DNA of 13,473 nucleotides, taken from CAZULF01 sp964621215. GTDB taxonomy: Bacteria > Pseudomonadota > Gammaproteobacteria > UBA1113. The position numbers were made by a program, and so were the translations under genes. Below are positions 7,761 to 13,473 of this stretch, one piece after another. How positions within the stretch are numbered: position 1 is the stretch's first letter; each line of letters begins with the position of its first letter. The stretch is from the NCBI GenBank assembly GCA_964621215.1, contig CAZULF010000059.1:1-13473 (forward strand), in the 5' to 3' direction. The notes under the pieces are model-generated. The model searched no databases. It saw only the letters and a list, made by a program, of their open reading frames with translations, and was not told the DNA's origin.

Positions 7761-8891
7761 TTATGAAGGAGATTTTATTAAAGAATGCTTACGGAGAAAG
7801 TAAGCAACTGCTGGATCAAGGATATGGTAGTAGCCGTGTTTATCCAGATAGATCATGTCTAATTTTTTTAAATCTATTAAACACCGATTAACCCCCGAAG
7901 GATTTAAACCAACTTTTACGGAAAACTCTTGTCCTTGCGGCTCATTAGTTGGACTATATGCGAGTGCGGTCATCACCTTACGTCGGTTCAATGTCAGGTG
8001 AGTTAAATCATCTGTTATCCATTCTCCTTGTTTCTCAACATACGTGTCCCAAACATTTCTTACATCAGCGATATTGGGGGATTTATTATTTCGCCACAAG
8101 CGGCGACACAACGCATTTACATAATAGGGATGATTTTCAGTTAAATGAATAATTTCTTCGAATGCCTGCTCATTTAGCGGAGTTCTCCATTTTTTTTTAC
8201 TCATTTTATCAAGAAACTCTTTATAACAATCCGAATTTATCCGAGTAATAGTCATTAAATCACATAAGTGATATAGTGGCCTGGACTTATTGCTAAACAT
8301 TTCATTTAAAAGATGTCGTTTGCTACCACAAAAAATATAACTCACATTTTTACTGCGTTCAACTGCATGTCGAATAGCTGCTTCAACCGCATGATTTTCT
8401 TTAAGCTCACCTATTTGTTGAAACTCATCAAAAACGAGTACACACGTTTTTTTTGCTTTTTGTGCGAAATGGTCTAATGCCAGCAATAGTTCAGTAATAC
8501 TTTTTTCGGTAGTTTGTTTAGTACTAATTTCTAATTTTTGCCCAAATAAATTGAGAGTTAATTTGGGGTTTAGGATTCTAATCGCATCTACTAATTTATT
8601 GCATGCAGCTGTTGATGGGGGCAACAAGGCGCTCATTAATTTTGAAACCCCCTCAGAAATCATGCTAGTCACTTCTTTTTGTGTTAAGATAAAGAAAAAA
8701 TCAATATTCATCCCTGGAAAATCATTCTCTTTTAATACCTGTGTAATAAGACTGGTTTTTCCATAGCGTCTAGGCGCGACTAAGACGATATGCTCATGCG
8801 TTTCTATGCTATTTTTAAGCTCAGACCTTTCGCTGATTCTATTACAAAATGAATCATCTGTTGCTAGACCTTGCGGAAAATACAGAGGCAT
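7761..8891 (-). CDS. AAA-type ATPase (archaeal-ATPase/ATPase_2-like) with C-terminal winged-helix-like region
   Basis: 376 residues from an ATG at 8891, with AAGGAG (plus 8899-8904) 7 nt upstream. Walker A is APRRYGKTS (39-47). Walker B is CVLVFDEFQQI with Asp155-Glu156. A sensor-1-like strand follows, SYIFCGSKRHLLNEMF (~188-203). This order and the short inter-motif spacing fit the ATPase_2 type of the STAND-related ATPases. Residues ~305-370 (VMTALAYSPTN...LNPSGVNRCLIDLKKLDMI) read as a winged helix and could bind DNA. The ribosome binding site overlaps the arm of a large inverted repeat (8902-8954), so self-regulation is plausible. The cellular role of the family is unknown. It is divergent from the DUF4143 ATPase at 9307 and convergent with the GNAT gene; the 86 bp between stop codons shows nothing notable. 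Confidence 0.85.
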   Translation of the reverse strand: MPLYFPQGLATDDSFCNRISERSELKNSIETHEHIVLVAPRRYGKTSLITQVLKENDFPGMNIDFFFILTQKEVTSMISEGVSKLMSALLPPSTAACNKLVDAIRILNPKLTLNLFGQKLEISTKQTTEKSITELLLALDHFAQKAKKTCVLVFDEFQQIGELKENHAVEAAIRHAVERSKNVSYIFCGSKRHLLNEMFSNKSRPLYHLCDLMTITRINSDCYKEFLDKMSKKKWRTPLNEQAFEEIIHLTENHPYYVNALCRRLWRNNKSPNIADVRNVWDTYVEKQGEWITDDLTHLTLNRRKVMTALAYSPTNEPQGQEFSVKVGLNPSGVNRCLIDLKKLDMIYLDKHGYYHILDPAVAYFLRKHSLIKSPS

Positions 8892-8901
8892 CAGTTAACT
8901 C

Positions 8902-8954
8902 CTTATCACATGACTTGTGTCATACAAACAGTGTCACACAAGTTGTGTGATAAG
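8902..8954. promoter_or_regulatory. Inverted repeat / tandem palindromes over the start of the minus-strand ATPase gene
   Basis: Arms of 24 nt (8902-8925 and 8931-8954) pair with four mismatches around a 5-nt loop. The right half holds a perfect 17-nt palindrome, TCACACAAGTTGTGTGA (8934-8950). The left half holds a degenerate version at 8906-8922, with centres 28 nt apart. The left arm overlaps the Shine-Dalgarno of the ATPase gene. A minus-strand TTGACT (plus 8953-8958) with a weak GACACT 17 nt further (plus 8930-8935) suggests the promoter lies here too. It looks like an operator, or an mRNA stem that hides the ribosome binding site. Confidence 0.65.
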
Positions 8955-8978
8955 TCAACAAATGATATTGATGATGAC

Positions 8979-9040
8979 TTACCCGCAACACCTTTTAAAT
9001 TTCTTACCGCTGGGCATCCGGCGCCGCATTTTATAACTAA
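8979..9040. pseudogene. Decayed gene-end sequence resembling a GNAT 3' end
   Basis: On the plus strand 8997-9040 matches 7606-7649 in the GNAT gene at 33 of 44 positions without gaps and in the same codon phase (FLTAGHPAPHFITK against FIAAWHPVPHYIMK). On the minus strand, 8979-9008 reads GKKFKRCCG then stop, like the end of a SEC-C protein; the frame upstream lacks the first cysteine pair. Either could be chance or a remnant. Another minus-strand frame is open through the same stretch. I do not think any of these is a working gene. Confidence 0.35.
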
Positions 9041-9102
9041 AATGCCAGTTTGTGAGTGTTTTGATACACTACATTTCACATGCACACATATCCTAATTTG
9101 TG

Positions 9103-9143
9103 CTGTTCTTCAGGATCGACGGTTGTTCAATCCTGAAGAACAG
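9103..9143. repeat. Perfect 14-bp inverted repeat (hairpin)
   Basis: CTGTTCTTCAGGAT (9103-9116) and ATCCTGAAGAACAG (9130-9143) are exact reverse complements separated by 13 nt. No T-run follows on the plus strand, so an intrinsic terminator is doubtful. It lies between the two divergent ATPase genes, where no coding sequence needs termination. It could be the stem of a small mobile element or of an untranslated RNA. Confidence 0.7.
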
Positions 9144-9215
9144 TGTTAGAAATATAAAAATTTAACAAACTTTTCAAATAGTTAACTATTTACCCCCTCT
9201 AAAAATAGCCTAACA

Positions 9216-9302
9216 CCATCCATTTATAATGGATGGTTTACTATTCAACCGTCCATTGACAATGGAGGGTTTATGAGCTATCCTTCCATTATAAATGGAG
9301 GG
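9216..9302. promoter_or_regulatory. Three tandem 21-nt palindromes at exact 33-bp spacing upstream of the DUF4143 ATPase
   Basis: Copies at 9216-9236, 9249-9269 and 9282-9302 share the form CCNTCCATT-N3-AATGGANGG, each followed by a 12-nt spacer that begins TTT. The first is a perfect palindrome with 9-bp arms; the others have one mismatch pair. Centres at 9226, 9259 and 9292 lie about three helical turns apart, so the same DNA face is presented. The second copy contains the -35 box in its centre and the third contains the Shine-Dalgarno of the gene. This is a typical repressor-site layout. Confidence 0.75.
9256..9284 (+). promoter_or_regulatory. Candidate promoter of the DUF4143 ATPase gene
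   Basis: A consensus -35 (TTGACA, 9256-9261), a 17-nt spacer and TATCCT (9279-9284, 4/6). The start would fall near 9291 and give a leader of roughly 16 nt. Both elements sit among the palindromes. Confidence 0.5.
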
Positions 9303-9306
9303 TTTG

Positions 9307-10605
9307 ATGACTATCTCACCAGATTTATTAAAACGTATCATTTTAGATCAACGCGAAGATCGGCGTTGGCCAGTAACCTATATACACCGCACGGCAGAAA
9401 AAAGGCTTGAGCGGCTGAGCCAAAATGAAGAAATCATTGTGTTGTCCGGTCTCAGGCGATGTGGCAAATCAGTACTACTAGAGCATGTTAGACGACTGCG
9501 CAGCAGTGAAGGTGATTACTATTTTAATTTTGAAGATGAAAGATTAGTTAATTTTACTCTCGACGATTTTGAGGTGTTGCATCAGACGTTCATCTCTCTA
9601 TATGGCGTACAGAATACTTTTTACTTTGACGAAATTCAAAATATACCTGATTGGGAATTATTCATCCGACGGATGTATAACAAAGGTTGCAAAATATATA
9701 TAACCGGTTCAAACGCTAATTTATTTAGTGAAGAACTAGGAACTCGTTTAACCGGTAGATATATCGCGCTGAAAATGTATCCTCTTTCTTTCGCTGAGTT
9801 TTCACAATACTCTATTCCACTAGAACGCGTTGATTTTAGCACAACAGACATTGGCACGTTACGAGAAAACTATTCTGCTTATTTAGAATTGGGTGGAATT
9901 CCAGCCTACATATTAAATAAGGATCCCGAGTACTTACATTCTTTATACGAAAGCATACTTTATCGAGATATCATTACACGATATAAAATTGGGAATCCTG
10001 AAGCATTAAAAAAATTAATTTTTTTCTTGGCAAGTAATTGTGGAAAAGAAATTACGTTATCTAAGCTACGAGGCATGATAAACAATAACGGTGAAATTGT
10101 TAAAAGTAATACCACTATTTCTGATTATTGCAGTTATATAGAAAATAGTTTTTTGTGTTTTTTCGTGAATCGCTATGATGATAATCTAAAAGTGCAACAG
10201 CAAGCTCCACGAAAAGTATATTTTATCGATCATGTGTTAGCAAAAGTGCTGGGGTTTAGGATCAGTGAAGATCGAGGTCGTACGCTAGAGAATATCGTGT
10301 TTGTTGAATTAAAACGGAGAGGACATGAGGTATTTTACCACAGCGGCGCTAAGGAATGTGATTTCATCATAAGAGAAGGTTCCCGCACTCAAAAAGTCAT
10401 TCAAGTGTGTCTTGAGTTGTACGATCCATTTACTAAAGCACGAGAAATTTCCGGCTTGCTAGAAGCGATGGAAAAATTTTCTCTATCCGAAGGATGGATT
10501 ATCACTGAAAATGATGAAGGTGAAGAAATAATAGAAAATAACGGCAAAAAGTATCGTATTGTGATTAAGCCTATCTGGAAGTGGTTACGAATAGTCGAAA
10601 ACTAA
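9307..10605 (+). CDS. AAA_14-type ATPase with C-terminal DUF4143 domain
   Basis: Start chosen at the ATG at 9307 (432 aa) because GGAGG (9297-9301) lies 5 nt upstream; an in-frame ATG at 9295 has no such site. Walker A is GLRRCGKS (48-55), Walker B is YFDEIQ (Asp108-Glu109), then a sensor strand YITGSNANLFS and GTRLTGRY. The signature LSFAEF follows, as usual in AAA_14. The C-terminal half is DUF4143-like: ENIVFVELKRRG (from 328), ECDFI (Asp352) and QVCLEL (Gln366, Glu370). The order E...D...(Q/E) recalls a PD-(D/E)XK nuclease fold, which I believe is the clan assigned to this domain; whether it cuts DNA is unknown. Such genes are common as single, patchily distributed accessory genes of unresolved function. 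It is transcribed away from the other ATPase and is controlled, by layout, through the palindromes over its start. Confidence 0.88.
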   Translation: MTISPDLLKRIILDQREDRRWPVTYIHRTAEKRLERLSQNEEIIVLSGLRRCGKSVLLEHVRRLRSSEGDYYFNFEDERLVNFTLDDFEVLHQTFISLYGVQNTFYFDEIQNIPDWELFIRRMYNKGCKIYITGSNANLFSEELGTRLTGRYIALKMYPLSFAEFSQYSIPLERVDFSTTDIGTLRENYSAYLELGGIPAYILNKDPEYLHSLYESILYRDIITRYKIGNPEALKKLIFFLASNCGKEITLSKLRGMINNNGEIVKSNTTISDYCSYIENSFLCFFVNRYDDNLKVQQQAPRKVYFIDHVLAKVLGFRISEDRGRTLENIVFVELKRRGHEVFYHSGAKECDFIIREGSRTQKVIQVCLELYDPFTKAREISGLLEAMEKFSLSEGWIITENDEGEEIIENNGKKYRIVIKPIWKWLRIVEN

Positions 10606-10648
10606 CCTATATTTTTTATATTTATTAAAAAGATACTTAAGTTAATTT

Positions 10649-10693
10649 TGATTCCTAAAGGAATCAGCTAAAATATGATTCATATAGGAATCA
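10649..10693. promoter_or_regulatory. Two tandem 18-nt palindromes downstream of the DUF4143 gene
   Basis: TGATTCCTAAAGGAATCA (10649-10666) has perfect 8-bp arms. TGATTCATATAGGAATCA (10676-10693) differs at two positions. The centres are 27 nt apart. No gene starts next to them: the exporter ends at 10762 on the other strand. The second copy is followed by GTTTTT and might act as a weak terminator for the ATPase gene, but the stems are AT-rich and short. It could equally be an orphan operator. Confidence 0.5.
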
Positions 10694-10761
10694 GTTTTTC
10701 CTTAATTTCCTTACGATCCAAGTACCTCGTATTCCAAGGCATTTTGCTTATGCGCTTATAG

Positions 10762-11952
10762 TTATTCACTTTTACAGACAATCTTCTTCTGAATATATCG
10801 CGTTAAAGCTAACGCCACGATCGCCGAAGCTAATGTAATTAAGGCTAATGAAAGCGTCGTGCCGGAATAGAAAGAGCTAGCTAATAGACTTCCTAAGACC
10901 CCAGCCCCACTCATCAATCCAGAAAAAATCGCCATCCGAGCGCCCATCGGTGCGGTGGATGTCTCAATGGCTAAACGTTGTAGTGGTGCGAAAGATAAAG
11001 CGGTGCCAAAGGTGAAAATCATTAATGCCAATATGAAGAAAATCAGTGCATTAGGCATTAACCAGGAACACAATAAAGAGACGAATCCACCGACTATGGC
11101 AATACTCAGTGAAGCAAAAATCAGTTTATTAACGTCGAAGCGTTCCAATGCCCATTTAACAAAACGAGAGCCCACGATAAAACTACCAAACACCATCACT
11201 TGGAATAGACCAAAAGCCATGGGCGAATAATGGAATGCTTGAATAACCAAAAAGGGTCCCATAGCAATCCACGCAATCATAGCAGCAAATGTCAAACAGA
11301 AGGCAAGGGTATATAACATAAAGCCTGGATTAGAAAAAATCTGCGCGTAATTGTGCGCGATAACCGGTAACTCAATGGGATGACGTCGATCTTTCGGCAA
11401 ACTTTCTGGCATCCATTTATATAAAATGCTTAAGGCAACAATGGCTAAGATCGCCAGCACCCAAAATGTATCACGCCACGTCGATATTTTCAGCATTACA
11501 CTACCTACTAAGGGACCAAAAGCGGGGGCTAATACGGTGATACTCCCCATCAGTGCGAGCGCTTTCATCGCTTCCTTTTGCTCATATAACTCATGAACGG
11601 TAGAATATCCCGCGACAATAACCGAGCACACCGCGCAACCTTGAAAAAATCTTGCGATCAAAAGCACGGTAATCTCAGGTGCAATGGCACAAATGATGGT
11701 AGCTATCACAAAAACCACGCCACCCCACAGCAATACGGGACGTCGACCATATCGATCGGAGCATGGCCCTAAAAGGAGTTGCATAGAAGCTGCACCTAAA
11801 AACCAAGTTGTTAAGGTTAACTGTGTGAGCTCGTGATTAGTCATCAAATCCTGTGTGAGTTGCGGCAACGCAGGAAGATAAATATCATTGGAGAGATAAG
11901 CGATCATTTCATATAAGGCCAGTAAGATAGGGAAAACTTTCAATATTTTCAT
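10762..11952 (-). CDS. MFS multidrug exporter, Bcr/CflA type (12 TM)
   Basis: 396 residues, the usual length for the Bcr/CflA branch of the major facilitator superfamily: inner-membrane proton-coupled drug or metabolite exporters. About twelve hydrophobic segments are readable. Diagnostic motifs are DIYLPALP in TM1 (23-30), motif A GPCSDRYGRRPV in loop 2-3 (62-73), ARFFQG in TM4 (100-105) and antiporter motif C APAFGPLVGS (142-151) in TM5. A cytoplasmic loop (KWMPESLPKDRRHP) parts the two halves. The C-terminus is short and basic (TRYIQKKIVCKSE). The Shine-Dalgarno is weak. The substrate cannot be deduced. It is a single gene, separated from the upstream thioesterase by 165 bp that contain a palindrome over the likely promoter. 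Confidence 0.9.
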   Translation of the reverse strand: MKILKVFPILLALYEMIAYLSNDIYLPALPQLTQDLMTNHELTQLTLTTWFLGAASMQLLLGPCSDRYGRRPVLLWGGVVFVIATIICAIAPEITVLLIARFFQGCAVCSVIVAGYSTVHELYEQKEAMKALALMGSITVLAPAFGPLVGSVMLKISTWRDTFWVLAILAIVALSILYKWMPESLPKDRRHPIELPVIAHNYAQIFSNPGFMLYTLAFCLTFAAMIAWIAMGPFLVIQAFHYSPMAFGLFQVMVFGSFIVGSRFVKWALERFDVNKLIFASLSIAIVGGFVSLLCSWLMPNALIFFILALMIFTFGTALSFAPLQRLAIETSTAPMGARMAIFSGLMSGAGVLGSLLASSFYSGTTLSLALITLASAIVALALTRYIQKKIVCKSE

Positions 11953-11995
11953 AGAAACTCAGCCTATTCATGGGTGTTTGATGTTGCATTTTAGC

Positions 11996-12013
11996 CGTTA
12001 TCATATAATAACG
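11996..12013. promoter_or_regulatory. 18-nt palindrome over the likely exporter promoter
   Basis: CGTTATCATATAATAACG is a palindrome with a single mismatched pair, about 44 nt upstream of the exporter ATG. On the minus strand it includes TATGAT (plus 12000-12005), a possible -10, with no good -35. It is a candidate repressor site for the exporter. I see nothing else in 12014-12117. Confidence 0.4.
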
Positions 12014-12117
12014 ATAAAAAATGCTGTACGCCACTTCATCAGCTTTTATTTCCTTGCTTATATAGCATTTTGTGAAGTCGTTACTTGCGTCTTGGCAAAA
12101 TTTTTGTAGCAGCTAAG

Positions 12118-12609
12118 TTACCGAGACGCAGTCTTAGCCAAATGACCGATATCTACTTTTACAAAGATGGAGTCACCTAACGCAGTCAGAGTATCACCGG
12201 CATATACCTCGCATAACACACGCGTTTTGCGCTGTACCGCACCTTCTACGCGTGCCTTTAGGGTTAATGGCACACCCATCGGAGTGGGTTTAATGTATTT
12301 CACACCTAAGGTGCCGGTCACACAATCAATACGTGGTAATGTCTCTATGGCACGACCCTCTGCGCGATAATGATTTGCCATCACCGTCCAATTAGAATGG
12401 CAATCAATGAGGCAACTGATCAGTCCACCATAGACTAATGACGGCCAACCAACGTAACGCGCATCAGGGGTGTGCGTCATCACAACATGCACATTGTCCG
12501 TATCCCAATAACTTTTAATACGCAGACCTTCGCTATTTTTCGAGCCACACCCGAAGCAGATCCCCTCGGGTGCAATACGGTCTTGTAATGCTTTACTATT
12601 CGTACTCAT
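12118..12609 (-). CDS. Hotdog-fold thioesterase, PaaI/4HBT superfamily
   Basis: 163 residues; ATG at 12609 with AGGA about 9 nt upstream. The N-terminal ICFGCGSKNSEGLRIKSY (17-34) is the Cys-rich lead seen in many PaaI-like hotdog proteins, and is followed by VYGGLISCLIDCHSNW (59-74), which is the central-helix active-site region. The usual HGG is YGG here (Tyr60-Gly-Gly), with Asp69 in the place of the catalytic acid. YIKPTPMGVPLTLKARVEGAVQRKTRVLCEVY is the typical pair of C-terminal strands. Members hydrolyse acyl-CoA thioesters; the acyl group is unknown. It follows murI on the same strand after 53 bp, so the two may be co-transcribed. The gap is ordinary and the composition resembles murI rather than the accessory region. 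Confidence 0.85.
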   Translation of the reverse strand: MSTNSKALQDRIAPEGICFGCGSKNSEGLRIKSYWDTDNVHVVMTHTPDARYVGWPSLVYGGLISCLIDCHSNWTVMANHYRAEGRAIETLPRIDCVTGTLGVKYIKPTPMGVPLTLKARVEGAVQRKTRVLCEVYAGDTLTALGDSIFVKVDIGHLAKTASR

Positions 12610-12662
12610 CTCTTACTATCCTAAGAACATTAGTCCATCTCACTTTCACCCAAATCCAATTT

Positions 12663-13473
12663 CTACAAATTAATCAAATGGATATCCTGTTCCGACAATG
12701 GATGCCCTAAAAAGCGGGTGGCGATGCGGGCGAAGCGCTCGGGAGCGTCGGTGGCCATGAATTGAAGGCGTTGGGTGTGATCGGGGAGACAGTTCAATTT
12801 TTGGTTATCTAAGGTAGCTGCGACAGTGGTGGCGGTGGTGTTAGCGGAGTCAACGATGCTAATTTGATCGCCCGCTGCTTTTTGTATCGCTTCTTTTAAT
12901 ACGGGGAAATGCGTGCAACCTAGCACTAAACAATCCGGCGCAAACTCGTTAGAGGGTTGTAATAACGGTTTTAAATACTGTACTGCCACCGCCTCCGCAA
13001 TATCTCCCGTATTCCAGCCTTCTTCCGCTAATGCGACAAACAACGGACAAGCCAAGCTGCGAATAACCGCTAACGGTTTGGTTTGATGAATCGCTCGATC
13101 ATAGGCGCCGTGCCGAATCGTTCCTTCAGTCGCAATCACGGCAATGTGATTATTACGTGTGGTTTGGCAGGCCGCTAACGCTCCTGGCTCAATCACACCA
13201 ATCACGGGAATGCCGGGCAAGGCTTCGCGCCACGTATCTAGGGCGACCGCTGTCGAAGTATTACAAGCAATGATTAACATTTTAATCTGACGTTCTTTTA
13301 AAATGGCCGCCATTTGTAAGGCATAACGTCGAATCGTATATTCGCTTTTCGTACCATAAGGCAAGTGTGCGGTGTCGCCCAAATACAGAAAAGATTCTTG
13401 TGGCAAGTGTTCAATCAAGGCTTTTAATACGGTTAAACCGCCAACACCCGAATCAAAGACACCGATGGGTTGA
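12663..13473 (-). CDS. murI: Glutamate racemase, 5' end cut by window edge
   Basis: The frame is open from the right edge to a TAG at 12663-12665 (269 residues visible). Reading begins QPIGVFDSGVGGLTVLKAL, the glycine-rich motif with the catalytic-site Asp and Ser, so only a few N-terminal residues are missing; the TTG at 13418 is internal and not the start. Catalytic cysteines are in IIACNTST and VLGCTHFP, the two conserved active-site motifs of Asp/Glu racemases. The YLGDTAHLPYG motif is present. The enzyme makes D-glutamate from L-glutamate in the cytoplasm for peptidoglycan synthesis. The total length is normal for MurI. Downstream on the same strand is the hotdog thioesterase. Confidence 0.97.
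   Translation of the reverse strand, partial: QPIGVFDSGVGGLTVLKALIEHLPQESFLYLGDTAHLPYGTKSEYTIRRYALQMAAILKERQIKMLIIACNTSTAVALDTWREALPGIPVIGVIEPGALAACQTTRNNHIAVIATEGTIRHGAYDRAIHQTKPLAVIRSLACPLFVALAEEGWNTGDIAEAVAVQYLKPLLQPSNEFAPDCLVLGCTHFPVLKEAIQKAAGDQISIVDSANTTATTVAATLDNQKLNCLPDHTQRLQFMATDAPERFARIATRFLGHPLSEQDIHLINL

Noticed and set aside
8871..9149. A 92-codon plus-strand open frame between the ATPases
   Set aside because: It begins inside the minus-strand ATPase gene, runs through the inverted repeat and lacks a ribosome binding site; only a short part resembles a GNAT end.
9103..9150. The 14-bp hairpin as an integron attC site
   Set aside because: GTTAG follows the stem but no matching RYYYAAC core is found on the left and no integrase or cassette is near.
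9216..9314. The 33-bp repeats as a CRISPR array
   Set aside because: Units are 21-nt palindromes with 12-nt spacers lying over a promoter; there are no cas genes and the spacers are far too short.
13416..13418. TTG as the start of murI
   Set aside because: The frame continues upstream through the conserved FDSGVGGL motif to the window edge, so the start lies outside.

Overview
The window looks like a chromosomal segment of a moderately AT-rich gammaproteobacterium, most likely a host-associated member of the Legionellales. The assignment rests on gene content and on very long helical-repeat and Fic proteins of the kind seen in intracellular bacteria; it is an inference, not a database result. 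Housekeeping-type genes sit at both edges: a YchJ/UPF0225 SEC-C protein at 1-507, and a Bcr/CflA-type exporter, a hotdog thioesterase and glutamate racemase at 10762-13473. Between them lies an accessory region of about 10 kb.

Region by region. (1) 1-507, minus: YchJ-like protein cut by the left edge. (2) 721-4996, plus: two overlapping reading frames (1156 and 275 codons) that carry the same ~33-residue helical repeat. They become one ~1424-residue frame if one G is removed from a G7 tract at 4147-4153. A near-identical 28-nt sequence brackets this module (536-563 and 4999-5026). (3) 4997-7089: a 502-residue Fic protein behind a promoter packed with seven degenerate GTTTTATAAC motifs. The gene and its promoter are bracketed by two direct copies (47/54 identical) of an imperfectly palindromic 54-nt element. 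(4) 7090-7674: a GNAT acetyltransferase. (5) 7761-10605: two divergent AAA-type ATPases, one with a C-terminal winged-helix-like region (minus) and one of the AAA_14-DUF4143 type (plus). The 400-bp spacer between their starts is dense with structure: tandem palindromes over both start regions, a perfect 14-bp stem, and a decayed sequence resembling the end of the GNAT gene. (6) 10649-10693: another pair of tandem palindromes with no obvious target gene. (7) 10762-13473, minus: exporter, then thioesterase and murI, which may be one transcription unit (murI first).

The strongest points for follow-up are the G7-split repeat protein, the Fic gene with its own operator-like array, and a recurring layout in which each ATPase start lies under two or three regularly spaced palindromes. 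The last suggests self-regulated, possibly mobile, ATPase cassettes. No tRNA, rRNA, CRISPR array, intact transposase or integrase was seen.
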